Source: Sansalvadorimonas sp965243775 (GTDB lineage: Bacteria; Pseudomonadota; Gammaproteobacteria; Pseudomonadales; Endozoicomonadaceae). From it: 64,000 nucleotides of DNA. Shown here one piece after another: positions 8,301 through 16,911 of the stretch. The stretch lies in the NCBI GenBank assembly GCA_965243775.1, contig CBDEWF010000019.1, positions 61,988-125,987 on the forward strand, written 5' to 3'. The stretch's first letter is position 1, and each line of letters starts with the position of its first letter. The notes under the pieces were generated by a model. The model did no database searches. It saw nothing but the letters and a program-made list of their open reading frames with translations, and was not told the origin of the DNA. The position numbers and the translations under genes are program-made.

Positions 8301-9269
8301 ATGTCTGAGCAGAAATTCTTTCTACCATCACCTGACCAGCACCAGATTCCGGTACGCCACTGGCCCAGTGATAATCCAAAAGCTGCAGTTCTGATTCTGC
8401 ATGGCATGGCGGAACATTCAGCCCGTTACCAGCAATTTGCTCAGGCATTGAATAAGTCCGGTTATGGAGCCATGGCCATAGATCACCGGGGGCATGGATC
8501 AGACACACCAGTGGAGAAACTCGGCCACTTTGCCGACCATAATGGCTGGGACAAGGTTCTGGCAGATATTGGCAGGGCCCACCAGCATCTCTGCAATCTG
8601 TATCCACAAAAACCTGTTTATATTTTTGGCCACAGCATGGGAAGCTTTATTACCCAGGCCTGGTTGTTAAACCGCCCTGCCCCTGTACGGGGTGTTATCC
8701 TCTCCGGCTCCAACTTCGCACCTCCATTATTGCTAAAAGCCGGCAGGCTGGTGGCACACTTTGAAAGCTTGCGACAGGGAACAAACAGTCACAGTAAACT
8801 GATTGACACTCTTTCATTCGGTTCGTATAACAGCGGCCTTAAACCTGTTCGCACCCCATTCGACTGGTTGTCCCGCGATACCACTGAGGTTGATTGCTAT
8901 ATTAATGATCCCTGCTGCGGTTTTCTGTGTAGTAACCAGCTCTGGCTGGATCTGTTTTCCGGGCTCATTTCCATCAGTTCGGTAAAAAACCTGCAGAATA
9001 TCGACCCGAGGATACCATTTTATATTCTGGGCGGTTCTGGAGACCCAGTGGGGCAGAAGGGAAAAGGCCTGCAAAAACTGGCTGATACCCTTACTAAAGC
9101 TGGTATCCACGATGTTTCTCTGGATATCTGGCCCCAGGGCCGCCATGAGATGCTGAATGAAACCAACCGGGATGAAGTGACAGCCAAAATACTCGCGTGG
9201 CTGCAGCGACAGGAAGGTGAAATTTACAAGTCCAGAGATTCGAAAACCGAAGCTTTGGGTGACCAGTAA
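8301..9269 (+). CDS. Alpha/beta hydrolase, lysophospholipase / monoacylglycerol lipase type
   Basis: A 322-residue serine hydrolase. The nucleophile elbow GHSMGS puts the catalytic Ser at 112; the oxyanion-loop motif is LHGMAEHSARY; GSGDPV supplies the acidic residue and GRHEMLNE the histidine. DHRGHG is typical of the PldB/monoglyceride lipase family (Hydrolase_4). It has no signal peptide, so it probably cleaves acyl glycerols or lysophospholipids in the cytoplasm and supplies fatty acids to FadD, which is divergently encoded. The MaoC hydratase gene follows after 54 bases on the same strand. Confidence 0.85.
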   Translation: MSEQKFFLPSPDQHQIPVRHWPSDNPKAAVLILHGMAEHSARYQQFAQALNKSGYGAMAIDHRGHGSDTPVEKLGHFADHNGWDKVLADIGRAHQHLCNLYPQKPVYIFGHSMGSFITQAWLLNRPAPVRGVILSGSNFAPPLLLKAGRLVAHFESLRQGTNSHSKLIDTLSFGSYNSGLKPVRTPFDWLSRDTTEVDCYINDPCCGFLCSNQLWLDLFSGLISISSVKNLQNIDPRIPFYILGGSGDPVGQKGKGLQKLADTLTKAGIHDVSLDIWPQGRHEMLNETNRDEVTAKILAWLQRQEGEIYKSRDSKTEALGDQ

Positions 9270-9323
9270 AAACAACTCTCTATGAAAATCCGTTCATAAG
9301 AGTCAGTTTATGAGGATCAATTT

Positions 9324-9809
9324 GTGACAACCCTGTCCAATGTGCCTTTTGAAACCCTGAAGGTTGGTGATAAAGACACCTACCAGCGTACTCTGACCGA
9401 ACGCGACCTGGTTCTGTTTGCAACTGTCTCAGGTGACCACAACCCCGTACACCTGGACAAGGGCTACGCCAGCACGACTATGTTTGGCGAGCGCATCGCC
9501 CACGGCATGTGGACCGGCTCCCTGATCTCAGCAGCCCTGGCCATGAAACTACCTGGCCCCGGTGGCATCTATCGTGGCCAGGAGCTGAAGTTCCTGAAGC
9601 CGGTCAAGCTGGGCGATACCCTGACCGTGGAACTGGAAGTTATCGAAATCAGGGAGCGTGGCGGCCGGGCTCTGGTTTCCACCAACGTGGTGAACCAGGA
9701 TGGTGTTTATGTCGTCAAGGGAACCGCTACGATCCTGCCCAGCAAAGGCGAAGTGATACTGGACGCTCCAGAACTGCCGGCGGTTCATATTGAAGGTCTG
9801 GAAGGCTAG
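9324..9809 (+). CDS. MaoC-like (R)-specific enoyl-CoA hydratase
   Basis: A 161-residue hot-dog-fold protein. The hydratase-2 motif is present: SGDHNPVHLD with the catalytic Asp and His, followed by FGERIAHGMWTGS. Enzymes of this type (PhaJ and related) hydrate trans-2-enoyl-CoA to (R)-3-hydroxyacyl-CoA, linking beta-oxidation to other uses of acyl chains. The start is GTG at 9324 with GAGGA 8 bases upstream; an ATG at 9310 is closed by TGA after five codons. Gene order fadD-hydrolase-MaoC supports a fatty-acid role. Confidence 0.88.
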   Translation: MTTLSNVPFETLKVGDKDTYQRTLTERDLVLFATVSGDHNPVHLDKGYASTTMFGERIAHGMWTGSLISAALAMKLPGPGGIYRGQELKFLKPVKLGDTLTVELEVIEIRERGGRALVSTNVVNQDGVYVVKGTATILPSKGEVILDAPELPAVHIEGLEG

Positions 9810-9825
9810 GAGCCTGGCTTTTTCC
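9803..9825 (+). terminator. Terminator overlapping the MaoC gene stop
   Basis: AGGCT-AGG-AGCCT forms a 5-bp stem around the TAG stop, followed by GGCTTTTT. It is short but has a proper T tract. Confidence 0.5.
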
Positions 9826-9830
9826 ATGTA

Positions 9831-9877
9831 GTAACTTGCTGTTTCCCGCCGCGCCGGGTTGCCTTGCCCAGCGCGGC
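9831..9877. repeat. Intergenic stem-loop repeat, copy 1
   Basis: GTAACTTGCTGTTTCCCG (9831-9848) overlaps a GC-rich hairpin with arms GCCGCGC (9848-9854) and GCGCGGC (9871-9877). The same 18 bases followed by a different GC-rich hairpin recur at 27433-27480. Two copies in one window, both intergenic, suggest a dispersed repeat family. Confidence 0.6.
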
Positions 9878-9989
9878 TCTCTGCCGAAGTTTCTCTTCCT
9901 GTCAATCTATTACTCTTCCAATCAATCTATTAAGCGCATCCAGATGTCTTGAGCTAATTTTATTCAGCGCTCTTGAGGAGGATGTATCA

Positions 9990-10445
9990 ATGCAACCTAT
10001 CTGGGTACTCGTGGCTGACAACAGTCAGGCCAGCATGTATCAGTTCCAGCCTCACCAGAAACAGCTCAAATTGCTAGACCGAATACAGCATGAGGAAGGT
10101 CGATGGCATAACAAAGACTTCATAACAGATGGAACCGGTCACGGCACGGCAACCGCCAGTCAGACGTCCATGGCCAACCGTGGGCTGGGTATGACTGACC
10201 GTTCCCCCAAACATCAGGAAAACTCTCGCTTTACCCACCGGGTGGCTGAGGCCATTAACCACGCCCATGACCAGCACAGCTTTGAATCACTGCAGATCTG
10301 TGCACCTCCAAAGTTTTTGGGCGAACTGCTGCCCAACCTGAAAAAAACTGTTCCCTTGAGTCACAAAGTACCCAAGGATATGGTGCATGCCGACAGCCAG
10401 TTGATTATGCAGCATTTAAATCCGTTAACCCTGGGCAATAAATAG
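9990..10445 (+). CDS. Host-attachment family protein (baeRF-type, PF10116-like)
   Basis: A 151-residue protein beginning MQPIWVLVADNSQASMY. The layout matches the family annotated as required for attachment to host cells: an N-terminal VLVADNSQA strand, a central HEEGR segment, then NSRFTHRVAEAINHAH and the C-terminal ICAPPKFLGELLPNLKK...VPKDMVH. The family is distantly related to archaeo-eukaryotic release factors (baeRF), so a ribosome- or RNA-linked role is also possible; the attachment name comes from a plant-associated homologue. The ATG at 9990 is chosen because of the strong GAGGAGG site 8 bases upstream, although the frame is open further back. No signal peptide is visible. Confidence 0.75.
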   Translation: MQPIWVLVADNSQASMYQFQPHQKQLKLLDRIQHEEGRWHNKDFITDGTGHGTATASQTSMANRGLGMTDRSPKHQENSRFTHRVAEAINHAHDQHSFESLQICAPPKFLGELLPNLKKTVPLSHKVPKDMVHADSQLIMQHLNPLTLGNK

Positions 10446-10452
10446 GTATCAG

Positions 10453-10471
10453 CCGGGCGTGCTGCGCCCGG
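10453..10471 (+). terminator. GC-rich hairpin after the attachment-family gene
   Basis: CCGGGCG/CGCCCGG arms of 7 bp with a 5-base loop lie 8 bases after the stop. No T tract follows. Confidence 0.45.
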
Positions 10472-10591
10472 TACGAAGGCAGGACCACAAACGCCCCCCC
10501 CGGAAGTTCCTTTCTGGAACTCAGCGTGAAACAGAACCCAATATCCCTTAGAATTATTCGTTTTGTCTGAACGGAAACTAACCGGGCTGTC

Positions 10592-13180
10592 ATGACCAAG
10601 GACACTTCGAGCGCCAAAAAACACACTCCCATGATGCAGCAGTATCTCCGCATCAAACAGGAGCACCGCCACCAGCTGGTGTTCTACCGCATGGGAGATT
10701 TCTACGAACTGTTCTACGACGATGCCCGTAAAGCTGCCAGCCTGCTGGATATCACCCTCACTGCCCGGGGCCACTCCGGCGGCGAACCTATCCCCATGGC
10801 CGGGATTCCCTATCACGCTGCCGAGGGTTATCTGTCACGTCTGGTGCGCATGGGGGAATCCGTCGCTATCTGTGAGCAGGTGGGTGACCCGGCTACCAGT
10901 AAAGGACCCGTGGAGAGAAAAGTCACCCGCATACTGACACCTGGAACGGTGAGTGATGAAGCCCTTCTGGAAGAGCGTTCCGACAACTGGTTGATGGCCG
11001 TTCACAGCCATGACCAGTACTACGGCCTGTCCTGGCTGGATATTACCAGTGGCCGTTTTCGGGTGATGGAGGTCAGCAGTGGCGAAGCCCTGCTCAGCGA
11101 GATCCAGAGACTGAGCCCACGGGAGTTACTGATAAGCGAAGACCACAACTATCCAGACAGTGTCGCCAAACGCTCCGGCGTTAACCGCCAGCCTCCATGG
11201 TGCTTCGACCTGGACAGTGCTAAAGATCTGCTAACCCGCCAGTTTGCCACCAAGGATCTGGCCGGTTTTGGCTGCGAGCAGATGACCGTAGCCTTGGAGG
11301 CTGCCGGCTGTCTGCTGCAGTATGTACGCGATACCCAGCGTACTGAACTGCCCCACCTGCGAGCTCTTTCCGTGGAGCTGCGGGAAGAGACGGTTATTCT
11401 TGATGCCGCCAGCCGCAGCAACCTGGAACTGGATATCAACCTCAACGGCGGCAAAGACAGCACCTTGCTTTCGGTGATGGACACGACGTCCACGGCCATG
11501 GGCAGCCGCCTGATGAATCGCTGGCTCAACCGCCCACTGCGCAATAAAGAAAAACTGGAACAGCGCCAGAGTGCTATTAATGGCCTGCTGGAACAGTACA
11601 CTTATGAAAGCTTAAGCCCTGTACTGAAAGGCATTGGTGATATTGAACGTATCCTGGCCCGGGTGGCTCTGCGATCTGCCCGCCCCCGTGACCTGGCCCG
11701 GCTGCGGGATGCGCTTTCCTGCCTGCCAGAAGTCCAGAGCCAGCTGACGACAACTGGCGGACAGTTGCTCCACGATCTGTCTGAACGTATCAGCGTGTTC
11801 CCGGAAGAGGTCAACCTGCTGCAAAGAGCAGTGATCGAGAATCCTCCGGTTGTAATCCGCGATGGCGGTGTGATTGCTACTGGCTACGATCCTGAACTGG
11901 ATGAACTGCGTGCCCTGAGTGAAAACGCCGGAGGCTACCTGCTGGAACTGGAACAGCGGGAAAAGGAACGTACCGGCCTGAGCACTCTCAAGGTCGGTTT
12001 TAACCGCGTACATGGTTATTACATTGAACTCAGCCGCCGGGAGTCAGATGATGTTCCGGTGGACTATATCCGCCGCCAGACCCTGAAAAACACGGAACGT
12101 TTTATCACCCCGGAACTGAAAGAGTTTGAGGACAAGGCTCTGTCCAGCAAAAGCCGCGCTCTGGCCCGGGAGAAGGCACTCTATGAAGAGCTGCTGGAAA
12201 AACTGAACCAGAACCTTGGCTGTCTGCAGGATTCAGCCTCTGCCACGGCTGAACTTGACGTACTGACAAGCCTGACTGAGCGCAGCCAGACCCTGAACCT
12301 GTGTCGCCCGGAACTGGCCGAACAGCCAGGCATTCATATCGACGAAGGTCGCCACCCGGTGGTTGAACAGGTTCTGGATGAGCCCTTTGTCGCCAACAGC
12401 CTGGAACTGAACGATCAGCGGCGTATGCTGGTGATAACAGGTCCGAATATGGGCGGTAAGTCAACCTATATGCGTCAGGCGGCACTGATCGTACTGCTGG
12501 CTCATATCGGCAGTTTTGTCCCTGCCAGCCGGGCCAGGATAGGGATGGTGGATCGTATTTTCACCCGTATCGGCTCATCCGATGATCTGGCCGGTGGCCG
12601 CTCAACCTTTATGGTTGAAATGACCGAAACCGCCAGTATTCTCCACAATGCCACCCAGCGCAGTCTGGTTTTGATGGATGAAGTGGGCCGTGGCACCAGT
12701 ACCTTTGATGGCCTGTCTCTGGCTTGGGCCTGCGCCCGCCACCTGGCTGACAAGGTCAGAGCCTTTACCCTGTTTGCCACCCATTACTTTGAGCTGACCC
12801 AGCTGCCGGAAGAGACAGCGGGTGTCGCTAATGTTCATCTGAATGCAACAGAGCATGGTGATTCTATTGTCTTCCTGCACGCTGTCCAGGAAGGTCCTGC
12901 CAGCCAGAGTTATGGCCTTCAGGTAGCTCAGCTTGCAGGGGTACCCCGGGATGTCATCCATCTGGCACGGGGAAGACTGGAACAGCTGGAGGCAGGAGAA
13001 GCTGCCCTGGCTTCGGAAAAGCCTGCCAGGCGTCGCTCCGTAGAAGTGATCAGCCCCCAAGTTGATATGTTCTCAGCACCAAGCCACCCGGCTGCAGATC
13101 GTCTGGAAAATGTTGATCCGGATAATCTAACCCCGAGACAGGCGCTGGATATGCTTTACGAACTCAAGGCTTTGATCTAA
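10592..13180 (+). CDS. mutS: DNA mismatch repair protein MutS
   Basis: 862 residues, the usual MutS length. The mismatch-binding Phe37-x-Glu39 sits in GDFYELFYDDA. The C-terminal ATPase shows Walker A TGPNMGGKSTYMRQ, the signature DDLAGGRSTFMVEMTE, Walker B LMDEVGRGTSTFDG and the H-loop FATHYFEL. It recognises base mismatches and small loops and recruits MutL. The 10446-10591 gap upstream contains the hairpin AGTTCC-TTTCT-GGAACT (10505-10521). fdxA follows, a neighbour also seen in pseudomonads. Confidence 0.97.
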   Translation: MTKDTSSAKKHTPMMQQYLRIKQEHRHQLVFYRMGDFYELFYDDARKAASLLDITLTARGHSGGEPIPMAGIPYHAAEGYLSRLVRMGESVAICEQVGDPATSKGPVERKVTRILTPGTVSDEALLEERSDNWLMAVHSHDQYYGLSWLDITSGRFRVMEVSSGEALLSEIQRLSPRELLISEDHNYPDSVAKRSGVNRQPPWCFDLDSAKDLLTRQFATKDLAGFGCEQMTVALEAAGCLLQYVRDTQRTELPHLRALSVELREETVILDAASRSNLELDINLNGGKDSTLLSVMDTTSTAMGSRLMNRWLNRPLRNKEKLEQRQSAINGLLEQYTYESLSPVLKGIGDIERILARVALRSARPRDLARLRDALSCLPEVQSQLTTTGGQLLHDLSERISVFPEEVNLLQRAVIENPPVVIRDGGVIATGYDPELDELRALSENAGGYLLELEQREKERTGLSTLKVGFNRVHGYYIELSRRESDDVPVDYIRRQTLKNTERFITPELKEFEDKALSSKSRALAREKALYEELLEKLNQNLGCLQDSASATAELDVLTSLTERSQTLNLCRPELAEQPGIHIDEGRHPVVEQVLDEPFVANSLELNDQRRMLVITGPNMGGKSTYMRQAALIVLLAHIGSFVPASRARIGMVDRIFTRIGSSDDLAGGRSTFMVEMTETASILHNATQRSLVLMDEVGRGTSTFDGLSLAWACARHLADKVRAFTLFATHYFELTQLPEETAGVANVHLNATEHGDSIVFLHAVQEGPASQSYGLQVAQLAGVPRDVIHLARGRLEQLEAGEAALASEKPARRRSVEVISPQVDMFSAPSHPAADRLENVDPDNLTPRQALDMLYELKALI

Positions 13181-13223
13181 TAACAAGCCTGCGACAAGCA
13201 TATCGGTATAACAAAATGATTTT

Positions 13224-13241
13224 GTCACTCACCGGAGTGAC
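13224..13241. promoter_or_regulatory. Perfect hairpin between mutS and fdxA
   Basis: GTCACTC-ACCG-GAGTGAC is an exact 7-bp stem with a 4-base loop, 85 bases before the fdxA ATG. There is no downstream T run on the plus strand, so an operator or leader structure is as likely as a mutS terminator. Confidence 0.4.
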
Positions 13242-13325
13242 CTGATAGACTAGCGCAGCTGCATGGCGGCGGCGCTAAAATAATGACCACGCCTGATGAT
13301 GAATTGAAGAGATGGAGTATCTGCC

Positions 13326-13652
13326 ATGGCTTTCGTAGTGGGTGAAAACTGCATCAAGTGCAAGTACACGGACTGCGTCGAGGTTTGCCCTGTTGACTGT
13401 TTCTACGAGGGTCCCAATTTCCTGGTTATTCACCCGGATGAGTGTATTGACTGTGCACTGTGTGAACCGGAATGTCCGGCTAATGCTATCTTCTCGGAAG
13501 ATGAAGTTCCGGAAAACCAGCAGGAGTTTATCGAGCTGAACGCTGACCTTGCTGAGATCTGGCCCAATATCACCGAGAAAAAAGATGCTCTGTCCGATGC
13601 CGAAGAGTGGGATGGCAAGGAAGGTAAACTGGAGCTTCTGGAACGCTGGTAA
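13326..13652 (+). CDS. fdxA: 7Fe-type ferredoxin FdxA
   Basis: A 108-residue seven-iron ferredoxin of the Azotobacter FdI type. The N-terminal cluster motif (C-x2-C...C...C within CIKCKYTDCVEVCPVDCF) combines residues for a 3Fe-4S and a 4Fe-4S cluster; the second motif is CIDCALCEPECP. It is a cytoplasmic electron carrier. The start follows GAGATGGAGT. The last 25 bp of the gene are duplicated immediately downstream. Confidence 0.95.
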   Translation: MAFVVGENCIKCKYTDCVEVCPVDCFYEGPNFLVIHPDECIDCALCEPECPANAIFSEDEVPENQQEFIELNADLAEIWPNITEKKDALSDAEEWDGKEGKLELLERW

Positions 13653-13672
13653 ACTGGAGCTTCTGGAGCGCT
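13623..13672. repeat. 25-bp tandem duplication at the 3' end of fdxA
   Basis: GGTAAACTGGAGCTTCTGGA plus five bases at 13623-13647 is repeated at 13648-13672 with one difference (AACGCT against AGCGCT). The original stop lies at the start of the second copy, so the protein is unchanged. Confidence 0.85.
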
Positions 13673-13689
13673 GATAAGCTGTTGTTATT

Positions 13690-13721
13690 ATCAAAAAGGC
13701 GGGAGATCCCGCCTTTTTGAT
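13690..13721. terminator. Bidirectional terminator between fdxA and queF
   Basis: ATCAAAAAGGCGGG-AGAT-CCCGCCTTTTTGAT is a perfect 14-bp stem with a 4-base loop. It supplies a T tract on both strands, between the convergent fdxA (+) and queF (-). Confidence 0.93.
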
Positions 13722-13739
13722 ATCTGAGAAGCCAGGTTT

Positions 13740-14573
13740 TTACTGACGTGCCAGACGGCTGTTACCTGCCATCTCGACATTTTTATAGTCACTGCGCCAA
13801 GGGTTGATATCCAGCCCTCCCCGACGAACATAACGGGCATATACCGTCAGTTTTTCCAAATTGCAGAGACGCTTCAGATCCATAAAGATCCTCTCCACAC
13901 ACTGCTCATGAAAATCCTGATGCTGCCGGAAAGAGCAGATATATTGCAGTAATCCTTGCCGATCCAGCTTTGGGCCAGAATAGTCGATCACCAGTGTACC
14001 CCAGTCCGGCTGCCCGGTGACCGGACAGTTCGACTTCAACAAGTGGGAACAGAGAGTTTCTGTCACAACTCTGCCTGAATCCGCTTTCAGGAAAGAGGGC
14101 TCCAGTGTATAGGTATCAACAGTCACATCCAGCTCATCAATACATTCACCTTCTACCCGGCTTATTCCCAGCTGTTCAAGCTCAGAAAGAGGCTGAAGCA
14201 GGACTTTAACCGGAGCGCCAGCAACTTCAGACAGATCCCTGACCATGGCATCCCTGACTTCAGAAGGGTCACCGAAGCGGGTCTGGTTAAAGGAGTTCAG
14301 GTATAGCTTGAACGACTTGGACTCAATAATATTGGGGGAGCCGGCCGGAAGAACAAAGGTACCGGCCATCACGACCGGACGACCCTTGCTGTTCAGCCAG
14401 GACAATTCCACAGCATTCCAGGTATCGGAACCAACAAAGGGCAAAGCACTTCCATCCAGTCCCAGAGCTTCCCACTTGGGAGCACGGGGAATTGGAAACA
14501 GCAGGCTTGAATCGTATTCACTGATATATTCGCTGTGCTGACCCAGCGGAGAATCATTTACGGTATTGCTCAT
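13740..14573 (-). CDS. queF: NADPH-dependent 7-cyano-7-deazaguanine reductase QueF
   Basis: 277 residues, the long (YqcD, two T-fold) type like E. coli QueF (282). Visible are the ESKSFKLYLNSFNQTRF NADPH/substrate region and the catalytic cysteine in LKSNCPVTGQPDWGTL. The C-terminal FRQHQDFHEQCVERI helix carries the second conserved cluster. It reduces preQ0 to preQ1 in queuosine synthesis for tRNA. The start lies two bases after the stop of the ABC permease gene, so the three minus-strand genes may share a transcript. Confidence 0.95.
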   Translation of the reverse strand: MSNTVNDSPLGQHSEYISEYDSSLLFPIPRAPKWEALGLDGSALPFVGSDTWNAVELSWLNSKGRPVVMAGTFVLPAGSPNIIESKSFKLYLNSFNQTRFGDPSEVRDAMVRDLSEVAGAPVKVLLQPLSELEQLGISRVEGECIDELDVTVDTYTLEPSFLKADSGRVVTETLCSHLLKSNCPVTGQPDWGTLVIDYSGPKLDRQGLLQYICSFRQHQDFHEQCVERIFMDLKRLCNLEKLTVYARYVRRGGLDINPWRSDYKNVEMAGNSRLARQ

Positions 14574-14575
14574 CT

Positions 14576-15352
14576 TTAACTTCTCAATCCTTTACCTGTA
14601 TTCAGCAGATGAAGGCATACGGCAAACAGAACCACGACAAATGTCGCCATAATGCCGAAAGCCACACCCAGATCCACCACACCACTGTAACCCAGCATCC
14701 CATAGCGGAAGGTATTGACCTGGTACAGGATAGGATTAGCCTGGGATAACCCGCGCCAGAACTCCGGCAACACAGATACCGAGTAAAACACCCCGCCAAG
14801 ATAGGTCAGCGGCGTCAGTACAAATGTGGGAATTATAGAAACATCATCAAAGCTGCGGGCAAACAGGGCATTTAAAAAACCACCCAGAGCAAACATCAGG
14901 GCCGTTAAAATTACCGCCATTATAGTCACAGGAATGCTGTAAACCTGGAACTCGACAAATAACAGGGACAACAATATTACAATGGTCGCAGTCATCAGTC
15001 CGCGCACGACGCCACCGGATACGTAGCCCAGCAGAATAATCCAGTTGGGTACCGGAGACACCAGCAGCTCCTCCACACTTTTCTGGAACTTGTTGCTGTA
15101 AAAGCTGGAGGAAACATTGCTGTAGGAGTTGGTTATTACCGACATCATCACCAGACCGGGCACCACGAAGGTCATATAACCAAAGCCACCCATGGTACCA
15201 ATACGGGAGCCGATCACGTTTCCAAAAATAACAAAATACAGGGCCATGGTAATGGCCGGTGGCAGCAGTGTCTGGGGCCAGATCCGCAGAAAGCGCCTGA
15301 CCTCTTTAATCAAAATAGTGCTGAAGGCAATCCAGCTCTGTTGAATACCCAT
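14576..15352 (-). CDS. ABC-2 type transporter permease (YadH-like)
   Basis: About 258 residues with roughly six hydrophobic segments. It opens FLRIWPQTLLPPAITMALYFVIFG and continues with GFGYMTFVVPGLVMMSVITN, the diagnostic region of the YadH subgroup. It should pair with the ATPase encoded upstream to export an unknown substrate. I prefer the ATG at 15352 (MGIQQSW); an in-frame GTG lies five codons further out and neither has a clear ribosome site. The 104-bp gap to the ATPase gene carries a 16-bp tandem repeat. Confidence 0.88.
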   Translation of the reverse strand: MGIQQSWIAFSTILIKEVRRFLRIWPQTLLPPAITMALYFVIFGNVIGSRIGTMGGFGYMTFVVPGLVMMSVITNSYSNVSSSFYSNKFQKSVEELLVSPVPNWIILLGYVSGGVVRGLMTATIVILLSLLFVEFQVYSIPVTIMAVILTALMFALGGFLNALFARSFDDVSIIPTFVLTPLTYLGGVFYSVSVLPEFWRGLSQANPILYQVNTFRYGMLGYSGVVDLGVAFGIMATFVVVLFAVCLHLLNTGKGLRS

Positions 15353-15395
15353 GGTCTTAAATAACACTCATTATTTGTAGTTATGACAATCCGTT

Positions 15396-15432
15396 GTGGT
15401 AACGCAGCACAGTGGTAATGCAGCACCGTGGT
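15396..15432. repeat. 16-bp tandem repeat between the ABC genes
   Basis: GTGGTAACGCAGCACA and GTGGTAATGCAGCACC are adjacent 16-bp units (14 of 16 identical), followed by a third GTGGTA start at 15428. The array lies between the ATPase stop and the permease start. Confidence 0.7.
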
Positions 15433-15456
15433 ATATCTGCATAATGGCTTGGCAGC

Positions 15457-16386
15457 TCAGGATTTGTTGGTCATACCGACAAACAGCTCTTCCAGCCGGT
15501 TGGATTTATTGCGCATGCTGACAACTTCAATTTGCTGTTCATTCAGCTGGCGAAACAAGCTGTTCAGCCCCTGGGTTTTGCCCACTTCCACTTCCAGTGT
15601 ATGCTCATCGACACGACGCACCACGTAACCAGCAAAACTATCCTTACACAGCGGAGAGTTCTCTGGAATAACCTGACGGGTATCAAGATAAAAACTCTCT
15701 CTGTCGAGCTTGCGCAGCAACTCCTTCATGCTGTTCTGCTCAACTATTGTACCTTCATCAATAATGGCGATATTGCGGCACATCTGCTCAGCTTCTTCCA
15801 GATAGTGGGTGGTCAGAATCACCGTAGTGCCCGTACTGTTGATCTCCCTGACAAATTCCCAAAGGGTACGGCGCAGCTCAATATCCACACCGGCAGTCGG
15901 TTCATCAAGAATCAACAGTCTGGGTTCATGCACCAGTGCCCGGGCAATCATCAACCGGCGTTTCATGCCACCAGACAGCATGCGTGACTGGATTTCCCGT
16001 TTATCCCACAACCCCAGCTGTTTGAGATACTTCTCGGTGCGCCTGCGGGCTTCCTTATGATGAATACCGTAATAGCCGGCCTGGGTGATGACGACATCTT
16101 CAACCTTCTCAAACTGGTTGAAGTTAAACTCCTGGGGCACAACACCCAGGTGACACTTGGCCGCCACCAGCTCCTTGTCAATATCATGACCAAAAATATC
16201 AACATAACCGCCGGTTTTGTTAACCAGAGAGGATATAATACCGATTGTGGTTGATTTCCCTGCCCCATTGGGCCCCAGAAGGGCAAAAAAATCTCCCGGA
16301 ACAACAGAGAGATCAATACCTTTTAGAGCTTCATGCCCATTGTTGTAAGTTTTGCGGAGCTTGCGAATAGTGAGTGCGTCTGTCAT
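15457..16386 (-). CDS. ABC transporter ATP-binding protein (YadG-like)
   Basis: 309 residues. Walker A GPNGAGKST, Q-loop VPQEFNFNQFE, signature LSGGMKRRL, Walker B LLILDEPTAGVD and the H-loop TTHYLEE are all intact. The C-terminal extension of about 80 residues resembles the YadG/DrrA regulatory tail. It should energise the downstream permease. From memory, queF with this exporter pair and a PA2817-like gene also cluster in Pseudomonas, which supports an ancestral neighbourhood. Confidence 0.93.
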   Translation of the reverse strand: MTDALTIRKLRKTYNNGHEALKGIDLSVVPGDFFALLGPNGAGKSTTIGIISSLVNKTGGYVDIFGHDIDKELVAAKCHLGVVPQEFNFNQFEKVEDVVITQAGYYGIHHKEARRRTEKYLKQLGLWDKREIQSRMLSGGMKRRLMIARALVHEPRLLILDEPTAGVDIELRRTLWEFVREINSTGTTVILTTHYLEEAEQMCRNIAIIDEGTIVEQNSMKELLRKLDRESFYLDTRQVIPENSPLCKDSFAGYVVRRVDEHTLEVEVGKTQGLNSLFRQLNEQQIEVVSMRNKSNRLEELFVGMTNKS

Positions 16387-16524
16387 TTCACTCCATTGTG
16401 TACCAGATAAGGAGACTGAAGGGCGATTCTATAGTATTTACCACGAAAATACCTTTTCCATCACCAGCCTCTTGACCCATCAGCCCGGCTTGTCTAGGTT
16501 GTGCTGTTTTTCAGGATAATGACT

Positions 16525-16911
16525 ATGACTGACAGTTCCAGCAACTTTTTCTCATTCAACCGTAAACTACTGGCCGAATTTGCCAGGCGGCTGCCAGAGG
16601 AGCTGAGCAAACTGGTTCAGGAAGAGCAGAAAAACGAGTTGATAGCCAACCTGGAAGAGGCCTGCAGGGAACTGGACAGTGATCCGGCCAATGGCAGCTA
16701 CCTGGCTCAAAACTGGCTGTTCAGTTTTATCGGCAACCACCCTCAATTGACACCGATGGTACCCAGGGACCTGCTCTGGTTCCTGGGTGGAGACTGTCTC
16801 CATTTCCTGTCAGATGAAGAGCTGAACAATTTCCAGAAGATTGAGGACAAAATAGCAGAGAACCCCGGGCTTAGCTGGGTTGATGCACGACGTCAGTCCC
16901 TGCACCACTGA
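16525..16911 (+). CDS. Small conserved protein, PA2817-like
   Basis: 128 residues, acidic and mostly helical, with no signal peptide or membrane segment. Its closing stretch LSWVDARRQSLHH looks conserved. The size and the queF-ABC context suggest the uncharacterised Pseudomonas PA2817 family; this is from memory. The ATG at 16525 (MTDSSS) is chosen because AGGA lies 8 bases upstream, better spaced than for the ATG at 16519. The last ~100 bp of the gene and its downstream flank are repeated at 18190-18355, on the far side of the orphan gene. Confidence 0.7.
   Translation: MTDSSSNFFSFNRKLLAEFARRLPEELSKLVQEEQKNELIANLEEACRELDSDPANGSYLAQNWLFSFIGNHPQLTPMVPRDLLWFLGGDCLHFLSDEELNNFQKIEDKIAENPGLSWVDARRQSLHH

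Noticed and set aside
8051..8607. Two minus-strand frames across the fadD/hydrolase gap
   Set aside because: They run antisense into the hydrolase gene and show no domain or ribosome site.
16387..16524. GTG at 16501 or ATG at 16519 as start of the PA2817-like gene
   Set aside because: The ATG at 16525 has the best spacing to AGGA; the earlier codons have none or an overlap with it.
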